10,549 nucleotides of DNA from Flammeovirgaceae bacterium (GCA_022616575.1 JAKEEN010000098.1:1-10549); one strand, 5' to 3'. Positions 1-5,814 are shown, counted from the first letter of the stretch. Numbers and translations are program-made. Notes: generated by a model from the sequence alone, not told the origin.

Positions 1-421
1 ATGAGGTTTCATAACGTTCCAGTGTTAGCGGTGAGAACTCACGATTGACAAGAGCTTCCATTTGCTCATTGTGCTGTTTGAAAACCTCCATCAACATTCG
101 TGGACGTGCGATAGATGTTCCGTACCACTTTGCTTTAAGATTGTCCAAGGTGATTTCCTTTCCTTCGGTCATCAACTCTCGTTGATGATCAAAAGCTTTC
201 AACTTGAAGCCTTCAAGCATCTTGTTTATCCTTCGCGATTCCTCGTTGTTGGTTTTTAGTTTACAGTTTTGAACAGACCAGTCGGCAGGTTTTACATAAA
301 TCTTGGTGATGATGTTTATGCGCTTAAGTCCTATTCCAATTCTCATGAAAACTGGAACCAAACCATCATCCTTTGCGCGGTCTTTTCTTGCGAAAAACTT
401 AACTGAAATTGTTTGCCTCAT
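1..421 (-). CDS. Tyrosine recombinase (phage/ICE-type integrase), N-terminal part, cut by window edge
   Basis: Reading from ATG at 421-419 down to base 1 gives about 140 uninterrupted codons beginning MRQTISVKFFARKDRAKDDG. Residues 1 to about 85 resemble the Arm-type DNA-binding domain of Bacteroidota tyrosine integrases: a beta-rich start (VPVFMRIGIGLKRINIITKI), then YVKPADWS, then a helical stretch. From about residue 95 (LKAKWYGTS, then FKQHNEQMEA and LTLERYETS) the SAM-like core-binding domain begins. The catalytic domain with R...HxxR...Y would lie beyond the left edge, so activity cannot be judged. Such proteins are usually about 400 residues, so roughly a third is visible. AAGGGA about 5 nt before the ATG can serve as ribosome binding site. 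The gene reads away from tRNA-Ser, whose 3' end is 244 bp upstream. This placement indicates a site-specific integrated element extending leftwards. Family assignment is by recalled motif pattern; substrate site and element type are inferred. Confidence 0.88.
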   Translation of the reverse strand, partial: MRQTISVKFFARKDRAKDDGLVPVFMRIGIGLKRINIITKIYVKPADWSVQNCKLKTNNEESRRINKMLEGFKLKAFDHQRELMTEGKEITLDNLKAKWYGTSIARPRMLMEVFKQHNEQMEALVNREFSPLTLERYETS

Positions 422-448
422 ATATCCCTTAGTTTAATTGGTTAAAGT

Positions 449-462
449 ATCCTTTCCAGGAT
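449..462. repeat. Short inverted repeat upstream of integrase
   Basis: ATCCT (449-453) and AGGAT (458-462) form a 5-bp dyad around TTCC, about 28 bp upstream of the integrase start. It could be a small operator or part of the attachment region. The arms are short enough to be chance. Confidence 0.25.
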
Positions 463-520
463 GCTTAAATCAAGATGCGCGATGGTCGAACATGTTGATT
501 TTCAGCACTTTGACCTCGTT

Positions 521-568
521 TTGGTACCAACTTTCCGTCTGAAAGTTTGGTACCACTACTGGTACCAA
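521..568. repeat. Cluster of three GGTACC-centred palindromes with nested hairpin
   Basis: Three copies of a TTGGTACCAA-like palindrome occur within 48 bp: a perfect TTGGTACCAA at 521-530, TTGGTACCA at 547-555 and TGGTACCAA at 560-568. The first two also form one large inverted repeat. TTGGTACCAACTTTC (521-535) faces GAAAGTTTGGTACCA (541-555) across CGTCT, with one bulged base. No gene is credible here. The cluster sits between the integrase promoter region and the tRNA-Ser 3' end, where arm-type integrase sites, excisionase sites or an integrase-repressor operator are normally found. The repeats are directly visible; the role is inferred. Confidence 0.6.
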
Positions 569-612
569 GGGATTGCGAATTTTTGGTTGTTTTTGGTATG
601 CCCTAAAAACAA

Positions 613-645
613 AAAACCTCGAAATCATTACGATTTCGAGGTTTT
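613..645 (-). terminator. Rho-independent terminator downstream of tRNA-Ser
   Basis: Bases 613-626 and 632-645 form a perfect 14-bp stem (AAAACCTCGAAATC / GATTTCGAGGTTTT) around a 5-nt loop. Read on the minus strand, the stem runs into TTTTTTGTTTTT. It lies 21 bp past the encoded CCA of tRNA-Ser and suits that transcript. The A-run on the 5' side makes it partly bidirectional. Confidence 0.85.
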
Positions 646-665
646 GATTGTGTTTGACTTTTACT

Positions 666-693
666 TGGCAGAGGAGGAGGGATTCGAACCCCC
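666..693 (-). other. Candidate attachment site at the tRNA-Ser 3' end
   Basis: This segment is the T-arm (677-693), the acceptor 3' strand (670-676), the discriminator G and the CCA (666-668) of tRNA-Ser. Tyrosine recombinases of islands commonly cross over in this part of a tRNA gene, and an integrase gene lies just downstream. No second copy of the segment is visible in this window. The partner att copy would be expected at the far left end of the element, outside the window. The boundaries are a guess set by tRNA structure. Confidence 0.4.
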
Positions 694-755
694 GGACCCC
701 GTGAAGGGTCTCCGGTTTTCAAGACCGGTGCAATAAACCACTCTACCACTCCTCT
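666..755 (-). tRNA. tRNA-Ser (anticodon UGA)
   Basis: The minus strand folds as a class II tRNA. The acceptor stem pairs AGAGGAG (755-749) with CTCCTCT (676-670) over 7 perfect pairs. The anticodon stem is CCGGT/ACCGG with loop CTTGAAA, giving anticodon TGA (721-719). A long variable arm with a GACCC/GGGTC stem is typical of Ser tRNAs. The T-loop is TTCGAAT inside a GGGGG/CCCTC stem. The discriminator is G, and CCA is genomically encoded at 668-666. UGA with a long variable arm identifies serine, reading UCA and probably other UCN codons. The gene appears intact despite the neighbouring integrase, as expected if the element carries a matching 3' end. Confidence 0.97.
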
Positions 756-783
756 AATCGGGTTTATTCAAAAATTTGGACTG

Positions 784-814
784 CAAATGTAGAGGTTTCT
801 TCTTTTTTGACAAA
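784..814 (-). promoter_or_regulatory. Bacteroidota-type promoter for tRNA-Ser
   Basis: On the minus strand TTTG (814-811) is followed after exactly 19 nt by TACATTTG (791-784). This matches the Bacteroidota primary-sigma consensus TTTG, about 19 nt, TAnnTTTG in every defined base. The predicted transcription start near 776 lies about 20 bp before the tRNA 5' end, so it fits tRNA-Ser. It starts just past the stop codon of the upstream minus-strand gene, so the tRNA need not depend on readthrough. Confidence 0.75.
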
Positions 815-825
815 TAGTAAACCAA

Positions 826-2355
826 TCATTCCTCTGAATAATCAGGGAAAGTGCGCTTTATTTCACGACTTTCAACAGGGACCTGGTTCTTTTTATAGGC
901 ATCAAGTTCAAGTAAAACAATACGCTGATCATTGATGACTAACCGGAGTTTTTCAATCTCTTTTTCAAAATCCTGCGTTCTTCTGGCTGACTTTAATGCA
1001 AACTTTCGCGCAAACTCGTCACCGGCAGCCTGAGTCCGGTTACGGATATCCACATTGATTTTGATTTTGTCCATAATGTCATCTTTCGATTTTCCAATTA
1101 CTTCAGTGGCTTCAAGGGTGTTGAGCGTAAGCACCGTTGTCCCGCCAACCCCCGAAACAATCTTACTGGCATTGGGGTCATTCTCTAAAAAGATAGGCGA
1201 AAAACCAGTGGTTGCGCCTAACGAAGCATTGACTATGGAACGATGTTTTTTGCCACGCTTCGCTTTTTTGTAATCTTCATTCAGTTTTTTCTGGTTCTCA
1301 TCCAAGAGTTGTAAAAGCTCAACGGCAGACACCAGATTGTTTTTATATTTCTGGTACTGCAGGTTATCTTTCTCAGCAACGTTTTCAGTTTCCTGAATTT
1401 TGATTTTTATTTTTCGCTGGGCACGATTGTTCGATTTATCCAAAGCAAATAAAGTGAGATCAACATCTATTTGTTTTTGCACTTCCTGAACAAACTCATA
1501 GCCGGGCATCCAGGTGAGTTCATATTGCAAGTGTGTGTTTTCTTTTAAGATTGAATTTTGAATTCGTGTGTCACTGCTTACAAACCCCGCATTGCGAACA
1601 TTGTCGTCACCATTTGGATCGGAAATATATATTTTCAGATTCAGCGTTTCATCTTCCTTTAAAGTGAAAACTGAATCGCTTGGAACGATTAACAATTCAG
1701 GCGGTAAATCAAGCTGAGTTTGGGCAATTTTTATTTTCCCGATGGTTTCTCCTTTGTCGGGCTGATCCTGCACTACAAACTCAAGCGAAAGCGGATTGCT
1801 TCGTAATGCATTGAACTGACTTCTTGACAAGGCCCAGGTAAAAAGTCCCTGCGAACTTAACTTCGCGCCCTCAGGCATTTGCGAAACACTGGGTTTGAAT
1901 ACAAGCGGATCACCATCCGGATCAAACACATAATCTGAAGAAATCTGATAATTATTTTGTGAGGATTGCTTCACATAGAAAACAGGCATTTCCTCAACTA
2001 TGGGTGCACGGTTTACATGCATGATTACAAACGTAACAGGCTTGCGAATTCGCTTACCATCTCTCCAGTTGGCCTGGAAGATTATAGTGATGTCTTTTGT
2101 TTTAGAAACCCGATCGGCCAATTCATAAGAAGGTGTCCATTTAAAATTTCCGATAGAGTCGAATGAAATACCAAGGTCATTACTAGCCTCAAGGGAAAAG
2201 CGAACTTCCTCCTGCCGGTCAGATTTTAGTTGAAACGAAAGTTCTTTTCCTTCCAACAACATATTCCATCCGGCAGAATCGGGTAATATCAGTTGTTGAG
2301 CCTTAGAAGGAAAAAGGCTTAAGCCAACTACAAGGCTCAAAAGAAATTTCTTCAC
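826..2355 (-). CDS. Secreted cadherin/Ig-like repeat protein with C-terminal coiled coil, function unknown
   Basis: This 509-residue protein starts at GTG; no upstream ATG is better placed, and the start directly precedes a signal peptide (MKKFLLSLVVGLSLFPSKAQ, probable cleavage after KA). Three beta-sandwich repeats follow, at about residues 22-115, 117-212 and 218-322. Each is linked by cadherin-like joints such as NRAPIVEEMPVFYV and LDLPPELLIV. Calcium-type acidic loops DPDGDP (145-150) and DPNGDD (246-251) are visible in repeats two and three. The F(K/T)W(T/A) signature of putative Ig/dystroglycan-type cadherin domains recurs at 71-74 and 172-175. Residues 323-372 and 422-487 are charged and helical, probably coiled coil. 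They flank a Gly/Thr-rich, weakly hydrophobic segment (about 373-420). The N-terminal part suggests adhesion or envelope scaffolding. I recognise no specific family for the C-terminal half, and there is no sorting domain at the C terminus. No operon partner is visible: the next minus-strand gene is tRNA-Ser with its own promoter. Confidence 0.88.
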   Translation of the reverse strand: MKKFLLSLVVGLSLFPSKAQQLILPDSAGWNMLLEGKELSFQLKSDRQEEVRFSLEASNDLGISFDSIGNFKWTPSYELADRVSKTKDITIIFQANWRDGKRIRKPVTFVIMHVNRAPIVEEMPVFYVKQSSQNNYQISSDYVFDPDGDPLVFKPSVSQMPEGAKLSSQGLFTWALSRSQFNALRSNPLSLEFVVQDQPDKGETIGKIKIAQTQLDLPPELLIVPSDSVFTLKEDETLNLKIYISDPNGDDNVRNAGFVSSDTRIQNSILKENTHLQYELTWMPGYEFVQEVQKQIDVDLTLFALDKSNNRAQRKIKIKIQETENVAEKDNLQYQKYKNNLVSAVELLQLLDENQKKLNEDYKKAKRGKKHRSIVNASLGATTGFSPIFLENDPNASKIVSGVGGTTVLTLNTLEATEVIGKSKDDIMDKIKINVDIRNRTQAAGDEFARKFALKSARRTQDFEKEIEKLRLVINDQRIVLLELDAYKKNQVPVESREIKRTFPDYSEE

Positions 2356-2357
2356 GG

Positions 2358-2388
2358 TTTAGGTAAATCGAATTGGGGCGTAAATTTA
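2358..2388 (+). promoter_or_regulatory. Possible promoter for the ATL gene
   Basis: TTTA (2358-2361), 19 nt, then TAAATTTA (2381-2388) each differ by one base from the Bacteroidota TTTG / TAnnTTTG consensus, with the correct spacing. The gene start is 21 bp downstream. TAAATTTA is self-complementary, so it might also serve the divergent GTG-started gene, although no matching -33 element is seen on that strand. Confidence 0.35.
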
Positions 2389-2409
2389 GCAAGTAGAATC
2401 GCTCATACT

Positions 2410-2754
2410 ATGCCGGGTAAAAAAAACGTAAAAAAGGAACATCATTTTTTTCTGGATGTATATGAGGTTGTAAAACTCATACCGAAGGGCAGAGTAACCA
2501 GCTATGGAGCAATAGCCAATTACCTTGGCACGAAAATGAGTTCACGCATGGTAGGCTGGGCTATGCATGGATGCCCAAAAGGCGTGCCTGCTCATCGGGT
2601 GGTGAACCGGATGGGTATGCTCACCGGTAAGCACCATTTTGCTACACCTTACACCATGCAGAAGCGCCTTGAGAAAGAAGGTATCAAAGTGGTAAAAGAC
2701 CGAATTCAGCAATTCAAAGAGGTTTATTGGGACCCATCAATCGAACTTTCTTAG
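2410..2754 (+). CDS. Alkyltransferase-like (ATL) DNA-binding protein, MGMT family without the acceptor cysteine
   Basis: The protein has 114 residues and consists essentially of the MGMT C-terminal DNA-binding domain. Visible family features are IPKGRVTSYGAIA (24-36, with the nucleotide-flipping Tyr32), the Arg-finger region SSRMVGWAM (44-52) and VPAHRVVNRMG (59-69). In true O6-methylguanine methyltransferases the last motif is PCHRV, with Cys accepting the alkyl group. Here Ala61 takes its place, so it should bind and flip O6-alkylguanine but not repair it. ATL proteins (E. coli YbaZ, fission yeast Atl1) act this way and hand lesions to nucleotide excision repair; that part is family knowledge. 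It stands alone, divergent from the large secreted protein with a 54-bp shared spacer. The ATG at 2410 gives a short lysine-rich lead and full domain cover. Confidence 0.93.
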   Translation: MPGKKNVKKEHHFFLDVYEVVKLIPKGRVTSYGAIANYLGTKMSSRMVGWAMHGCPKGVPAHRVVNRMGMLTGKHHFATPYTMQKRLEKEGIKVVKDRIQQFKEVYWDPSIELS

Positions 2755-2880
2755 CCATTTCCGGAAAACCGAATCCCAAATCAGGAAAAAGCCTTATCTA
2801 AATCTCCAATTTCTTTTAAAAAAGGTTGATTTCTTACATGGCACGAGGTTGGCAGTTAAGCCCTTCAAAGCTCAAGTCCT

Positions 2881-3195
2881 ATGAAAACCTTAGTAAAGAT
2901 TTCAATTATCGGTTTGGGTCTTTTAGCAGCCATTGCAACTCAGGCAAAAGTTTTTGAAGCCACCACGGAGGTAGTGCCCTCAAAATATAAAAACCTGATG
3001 GTCTTAAAGACTGATAAAAAACTGGTAGGTGCTAAAGTGGAGGTACTTTACTCCAATGGCGATGTAGTAACAACGCAACGCCTTAGAAAGAGAAAGTTAA
3101 TTATTGACTTCTGCGATGTAAAAGCAGGTAATTATATCGTGCGCCTTACAAAAGGGGATGAAAAAGAAGAGTACCTATATACAAGAGGCAAATAA
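2881..3195 (+). CDS. Small secreted beta-rich protein
   Basis: This 104-residue protein has a clear signal peptide: MKTLVKIS, then a hydrophobic stretch, cleavage probably after TQA at residue 22. The mature part of about 82 residues is one small beta-sandwich. Its run (AKVEVLYSNGDVV at 51-63, LIIDFCDVKAGNYIVRLTKG at 73-92) follows the strand pattern of type IX secretion C-terminal sorting domains and of DUF3244-like Bacteroidota proteins: strand, Asn-Gly turn, strand, then (D/A)xxAGxYxVRL. The usual closing Lys-Ile-Val-Lys strand is replaced by EEYLYTRGK. As a stand-alone domain it is unlikely to be cargo of that system, and its function is unknown. A single Cys78 is present. The gene is preceded by 126 bp without a clear promoter motif and ends in its own terminator, so it is probably monocistronic. 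Confidence 0.82.
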   Translation: MKTLVKISIIGLGLLAAIATQAKVFEATTEVVPSKYKNLMVLKTDKKLVGAKVEVLYSNGDVVTTQRLRKRKLIIDFCDVKAGNYIVRLTKGDEKEEYLYTRGK

Positions 3196-3226
3196 GAAAA
3201 TTGACGGGTTGGTTTTAATCGGGTTT

Positions 3227-3260
3227 AGGCCGTTTCGAAAGGAGCGGCCTTTTCCTTTTT
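3227..3260 (+). terminator. Rho-independent terminator of the small secreted protein gene
   Basis: AGGCCG (3227-3232) pairs with CGGCCT (3245-3250), followed by TTTTCCTTTTT. The stem is GC-rich but short. The T-rich tail is on the plus strand only, so it ends the upstream plus-strand gene, not the convergent symporter gene. Confidence 0.65.
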
Positions 3261-3276
3261 GATCTTGATAATAGGA

Positions 3277-4728
3277 TCACTTGATTTTTTCTTTGTGTGA
3301 AATAATCCAAAGTCCCGCGAAGGTGATGAGTCCATTAACGATTAGAATTTCGATTCCGAATTTATATCCATTCAGGAGCCATTCAGAGTTTACACTTATC
3401 AGGTAAGAAAGTGCAGGCGAAAGTACACACACCAGTGGAACAAGTTTATCAGTTACCTGCCTTCGCGTGAGTAACCCGAACGAAAAAAGTCCCAGTAATG
3501 GGCCATAGGTATAACCTGCCACATTGAGAACGGCATCAATCACGGAGCGTTCATTAATTTCTTTGAAGACGACTATAATGATTAAGAATAAAACTGAAAA
3601 TGAAATGTGTACGATGAACTTTTGTTTTCTTTTTTCATTTTCTGCCTTGTTCTTAAAGTTTAAGAAGTCGATACAAAACGATGTGGTTAATCCTGCTAAG
3701 GCAGAGTCGGCACTGGCATAAGAAGAAGCTGTGATCCCGAGTAAAAAGAAAATTCCTGCCATTAAACCAAACTCGTTTAAGGCCAACCGCGGATAGAGCT
3801 CGTCACTTACAGCAGGGATACTCAGGTTATTCTTTGCGCTATATAAATAGAGCAGTGCACCGAGCGTTAAGAATAAAAGGTTTACAATAACCAAAATCAA
3901 ACTAAACCAAAACATGTTTTTCTGAGCCTCGCCCAGGTTTTTACAGGTCAGGTTCTTCTGCATAATCTCCTGATCCATGCCCGTCATAGTGATTGCGATA
4001 AAAGCACCCCCCAGAAATTGCTTCGGAAAAAAGAGCGTAGAATTTACATCGTCAAAATAGAATATTTTAGAATAGCTGCTGTCTTGAATTTCGGTGATGA
4101 GCGCTGAAAAGGATAAGCCCATCTTATCAGAAATCAAATACACTGTAATGCAAACGGCTGACACTAAAAAAAATGTTTGAAACGTGTCGGTATACACAAT
4201 GGTTTTGATCCCACCTTTGAATGTATAAACCCAGATCAACGCGATGGTGGTAGCCACCGTCACCCCAAAAGGAACGCCCCAGGCATCAAATAAAAAAAGT
4301 TGGAGAACTGTAGCTGCCAGATAAAGCCTGAGTGATGAACCAATCGTGCGGGAAACCAAAAAGAAAAATGTACCTGTTTTGTGCGACCAAAAACTAAAGC
4401 GTTGCTCTAAATATGAATAGATCGAAACAACTTGCTGGCGGTAATATAAGGGCATCAATATCAGTATGATCACCCAATAGCCTACCAGGTAGCCAAGCAC
4501 AATTTGAAAATATCCGAAACCAATTTTACCAACATTGCCAGGCACGGAAATAAAAGTGACGCCCGATAACGAAGCTCCGATCATACCAAAGGCAACCAGG
4601 TACCAGGGCGACTGCCGGTTAGCTGTAAAAAAAGTATCTGTGGTGGCGCCCTTTGATGTGAGGAAGGAAATAAGAATGAGGGCTGAAAAATAGATCAAAA
4701 TAACAATGGCAACAAAAACCGGTGACAT
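3277..4728 (-). CDS. Sodium:solute symporter (SSS family)
   Basis: This 483-residue inner-membrane protein has about 13 hydrophobic segments, the usual core of the SSS (LeuT-fold) family. Recognisable pieces are an N-terminal helix at 4-23, TM1/2 with GASLSGVTFISVPG (51-64), SYLEQRF (105-111) after the second loop, GGIKTIVYTDTFQ (172-184), and the TM8-like GITASSYASADSALAG (331-346). The Ser-rich face of that last segment provides part of the conserved Na+ site in vSGLT-type carriers. The family moves sugars, amino acids, nucleosides, sialic acid or other anions with Na+. Nothing in the sequence or neighbourhood fixes the substrate, and no catabolic genes adjoin. ATG at 4728 is followed directly by TM1. 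It is divergent from clpS with a 90-bp spacer and convergent with the small secreted protein gene. No frameshift or missing segment was noticed. Confidence 0.92.
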   Translation of the reverse strand: MSPVFVAIVILIYFSALILISFLTSKGATTDTFFTANRQSPWYLVAFGMIGASLSGVTFISVPGNVGKIGFGYFQIVLGYLVGYWVIILILMPLYYRQQVVSIYSYLEQRFSFWSHKTGTFFFLVSRTIGSSLRLYLAATVLQLFLFDAWGVPFGVTVATTIALIWVYTFKGGIKTIVYTDTFQTFFLVSAVCITVYLISDKMGLSFSALITEIQDSSYSKIFYFDDVNSTLFFPKQFLGGAFIAITMTGMDQEIMQKNLTCKNLGEAQKNMFWFSLILVIVNLLFLTLGALLYLYSAKNNLSIPAVSDELYPRLALNEFGLMAGIFFLLGITASSYASADSALAGLTTSFCIDFLNFKNKAENEKRKQKFIVHISFSVLFLIIIVVFKEINERSVIDAVLNVAGYTYGPLLGLFSFGLLTRRQVTDKLVPLVCVLSPALSYLISVNSEWLLNGYKFGIEILIVNGLITFAGLWIISHKEKIK

Positions 4729-4794
4729 ATAGTATAGTAAAGAGGTTAAATCAATGGGTAAAATTCTGGAAATCCAAAAATCACATGAATTGTT

Positions 4795-4802
4795 TACTTT
4801 TG
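4795..4802 (+). promoter_or_regulatory. Probable -7 element of the clpS-recR promoter
   Basis: TACTTTTG fits TAnnTTTG exactly and lies 16 bp before the clpS ATG, giving a very short leader. No TTTG is found 19-21 bp upstream, so the -33 box is weak or absent. Confidence 0.45.
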
Positions 4803-4818
4803 TAGGATCAAAAATGCC

Positions 4819-5103
4819 ATGATTAGCAATTCATATCAGGAACAGGTTTTAGTAGAGGAACTGGAGGCGATTGAAACTACCGAGATCATGGAGTTGGTCG
4901 TTTTCAATGACGATTTCAATACGTTTGATCACGTGATTGAAACACTGATTCGTGTATGCAAACACTCTCCCGAACAAGCTGAACAGTGCACCTGGCTCAT
5001 TCATCATAAAGGGAAATGCGCGGTTAAGTCCGGAACCTACCAGTTTTTGAAACCGATGCGCGATGCTATTTGTGAGGCAGGTATAGACGCTAAGATTTTA
5101 TGA
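4819..5103 (+). CDS. clpS: ATP-dependent Clp protease adaptor ClpS
   Basis: The 94-residue protein fits the ClpS family in length and motif order. An acidic flexible N-terminal tail (1-24) precedes the compact domain. LVVFNDDFNTFDHVIETL (26-43) contains the Asn30-Asp31 pair that binds the alpha-amino group of N-degron substrates. HSPEQAEQCTWLIHHKGKC (49-67) supplies the His (62/63) of the same pocket. KSGTY and the C-terminal helix complete the fold. ClpS docks on the ClpA/ClpC N-domain and delivers proteins with Leu, Phe, Tyr or Trp N-termini to ClpP. The EQAEQCT...HHKGKC spelling is what I associate with Bacteroidota ClpS. It heads a same-strand run with recR 48 bp downstream; that gap is all heptad repeat, so co-transcription is likely. 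Confidence 0.95.
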   Translation: MISNSYQEQVLVEELEAIETTEIMELVVFNDDFNTFDHVIETLIRVCKHSPEQAEQCTWLIHHKGKCAVKSGTYQFLKPMRDAICEAGIDAKIL

Positions 5104-5151
5104 TTTGTAAAATCGTAAATCGTAAACCGTAAACCGTAAATCTAAAATCAT
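5104..5151 (+). repeat. Degenerate 7-bp tandem repeat filling the clpS-recR spacer
   Basis: From the base after the clpS stop to the recR start the sequence reads as heptads: TTTGTAA, AATCGTA, AATCGTA, AACCGTA, AACCGTA, AATCTAA, AATCAT(T). Two units are exactly duplicated and the outer ones decay. There is no purine-rich ribosome site inside, so recR initiation must use this A/T-rich repeat as leader. It has no hairpin and no T-tract, so it is not a terminator. Confidence 0.85.
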
Positions 5152-5760
5152 TTGGATTATCCTTCCAAACTTATTGAAGAAGCCGTAAACCAGATTTCCA
5201 AGCTTCCGGGTATAGGAAAGAAAACTGCGCTGCGTTTAGCTCTTCATTTAATTAAAGAGAGCGAAGCCAGCACATTCTCATTGACAGAAGCGCTCAATAA
5301 TCTTCGATCGAAAATTCGTTTTTGTAACCAATGTCATAATATCAGTGATGCTGAAGTGTGCGGAATTTGCTCCAGCCACAAGCGCGATAAAAGTTTGTTG
5401 TGTGTGGTGGAAGAATCTAAAGATGTAATGGCCATTGAAAATACTTCGCAGTATAACGGAATATACCACGTGCTGGGAGGAATCATTTCTCCTATTCAGG
5501 GAGTTGGACCTACTGATTTAAAAATCGAATCACTAATAAACCGGCTTAATGCAGCGGATTCAGAAATTAAGGAAGTTGTTCTGGCATTAAGTCCGACCAT
5601 GGAGGGCGACACGACAGCATTTTATATCCACAAGCGAATTAAGGGGTTGCCTCTAAAAGTTACGGTGATTGCACGCGGTGTGCCGGTTGGAGGTGACCTT
5701 GAATACGCTGATGAAATTACATTAGGAAGAAGCATTGCCGGGCGTACGCTTTTTAATTAG
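5152..5760 (+). CDS. recR: Recombination mediator RecR
   Basis: This 202-residue protein is full length for RecR. The order is: N-terminal helix and helix-hairpin-helix (LPGIGKKTALRLALHLI, 18-34); a four-Cys zinc finger with C58xxC61 and C70xxC73; and a Toprim domain from about 80, with the acidic VVEESKD motif (85-91) and a LSPTMEGDTTA segment. The C-terminal RGVPVGGDLEYADEITLGRSI motif region is also present. RecR works with RecO, and with RecF at gaps, to load RecA on SSB-coated DNA; it clamps DNA as a ring. The start is TTG at 5152, read as fMet. It gives the (M)DYPSKLIEEAV beginning typical of the family, and no in-frame ATG precedes the domain. No Shine-Dalgarno sequence is seen. It lies within the clpS-recR-aminotransferase run. 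Confidence 0.96.
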   Translation: MDYPSKLIEEAVNQISKLPGIGKKTALRLALHLIKESEASTFSLTEALNNLRSKIRFCNQCHNISDAEVCGICSSHKRDKSLLCVVEESKDVMAIENTSQYNGIYHVLGGIISPIQGVGPTDLKIESLINRLNAADSEIKEVVLALSPTMEGDTTAFYIHKRIKGLPLKVTVIARGVPVGGDLEYADEITLGRSIAGRTLFN

Positions 5761-5772
5761 CTTGATTTTTAG

Positions 5773-5807
5773 TTCCAACTTCTATCTTCTAACTTCAAGC
5801 CTCAAAA
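5773..5807 (+). repeat. Second degenerate 7-bp tandem repeat, recR-aminotransferase spacer
   Basis: Five contiguous heptads can be read: TTCCAAC, TTCTATC, TTCTAAC, TTCAAGC, CTCAAAA (approximate consensus TTCnAnC). The unit is unrelated in exact sequence to the AATCGTA unit on the other side of recR, but has the same period. It stops 7 bp before the aminotransferase ATG. Confidence 0.7.
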
Positions 5808-5814
5808 TTTTTCT

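Noticed and set aside
521..568. GGTACC cluster as evidence of a restriction-modification system
   Set aside because: No methylase or nuclease is encoded in the window. Position beside the integrase and att region is a better explanation.
461..736. Open frame of 91 codons on the plus strand
   Set aside because: It runs through the palindrome cluster, the terminator hairpin and the antisense of tRNA-Ser. Its predicted tail is only the tRNA complement, so it is not a gene.
2755..2880. Possible terminator after the ATL gene
   Set aside because: Only weak A/T-rich complementarity (around TTTTAAAA at 2815-2822) is present, without a GC stem followed by a T-tract.
3277..4728. Assigning the symporter to proline, sialic acid or sugar uptake
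   Set aside because: Motifs establish only the SSS family; no substrate-specific residues or catabolic neighbours are visible.
5104..5151. CRISPR-like or iteron array
   Set aside because: The units are 7 bp and directly abutting, without spacers. There is no replication gene or cas gene nearby, so it is a simple tandem repeat.
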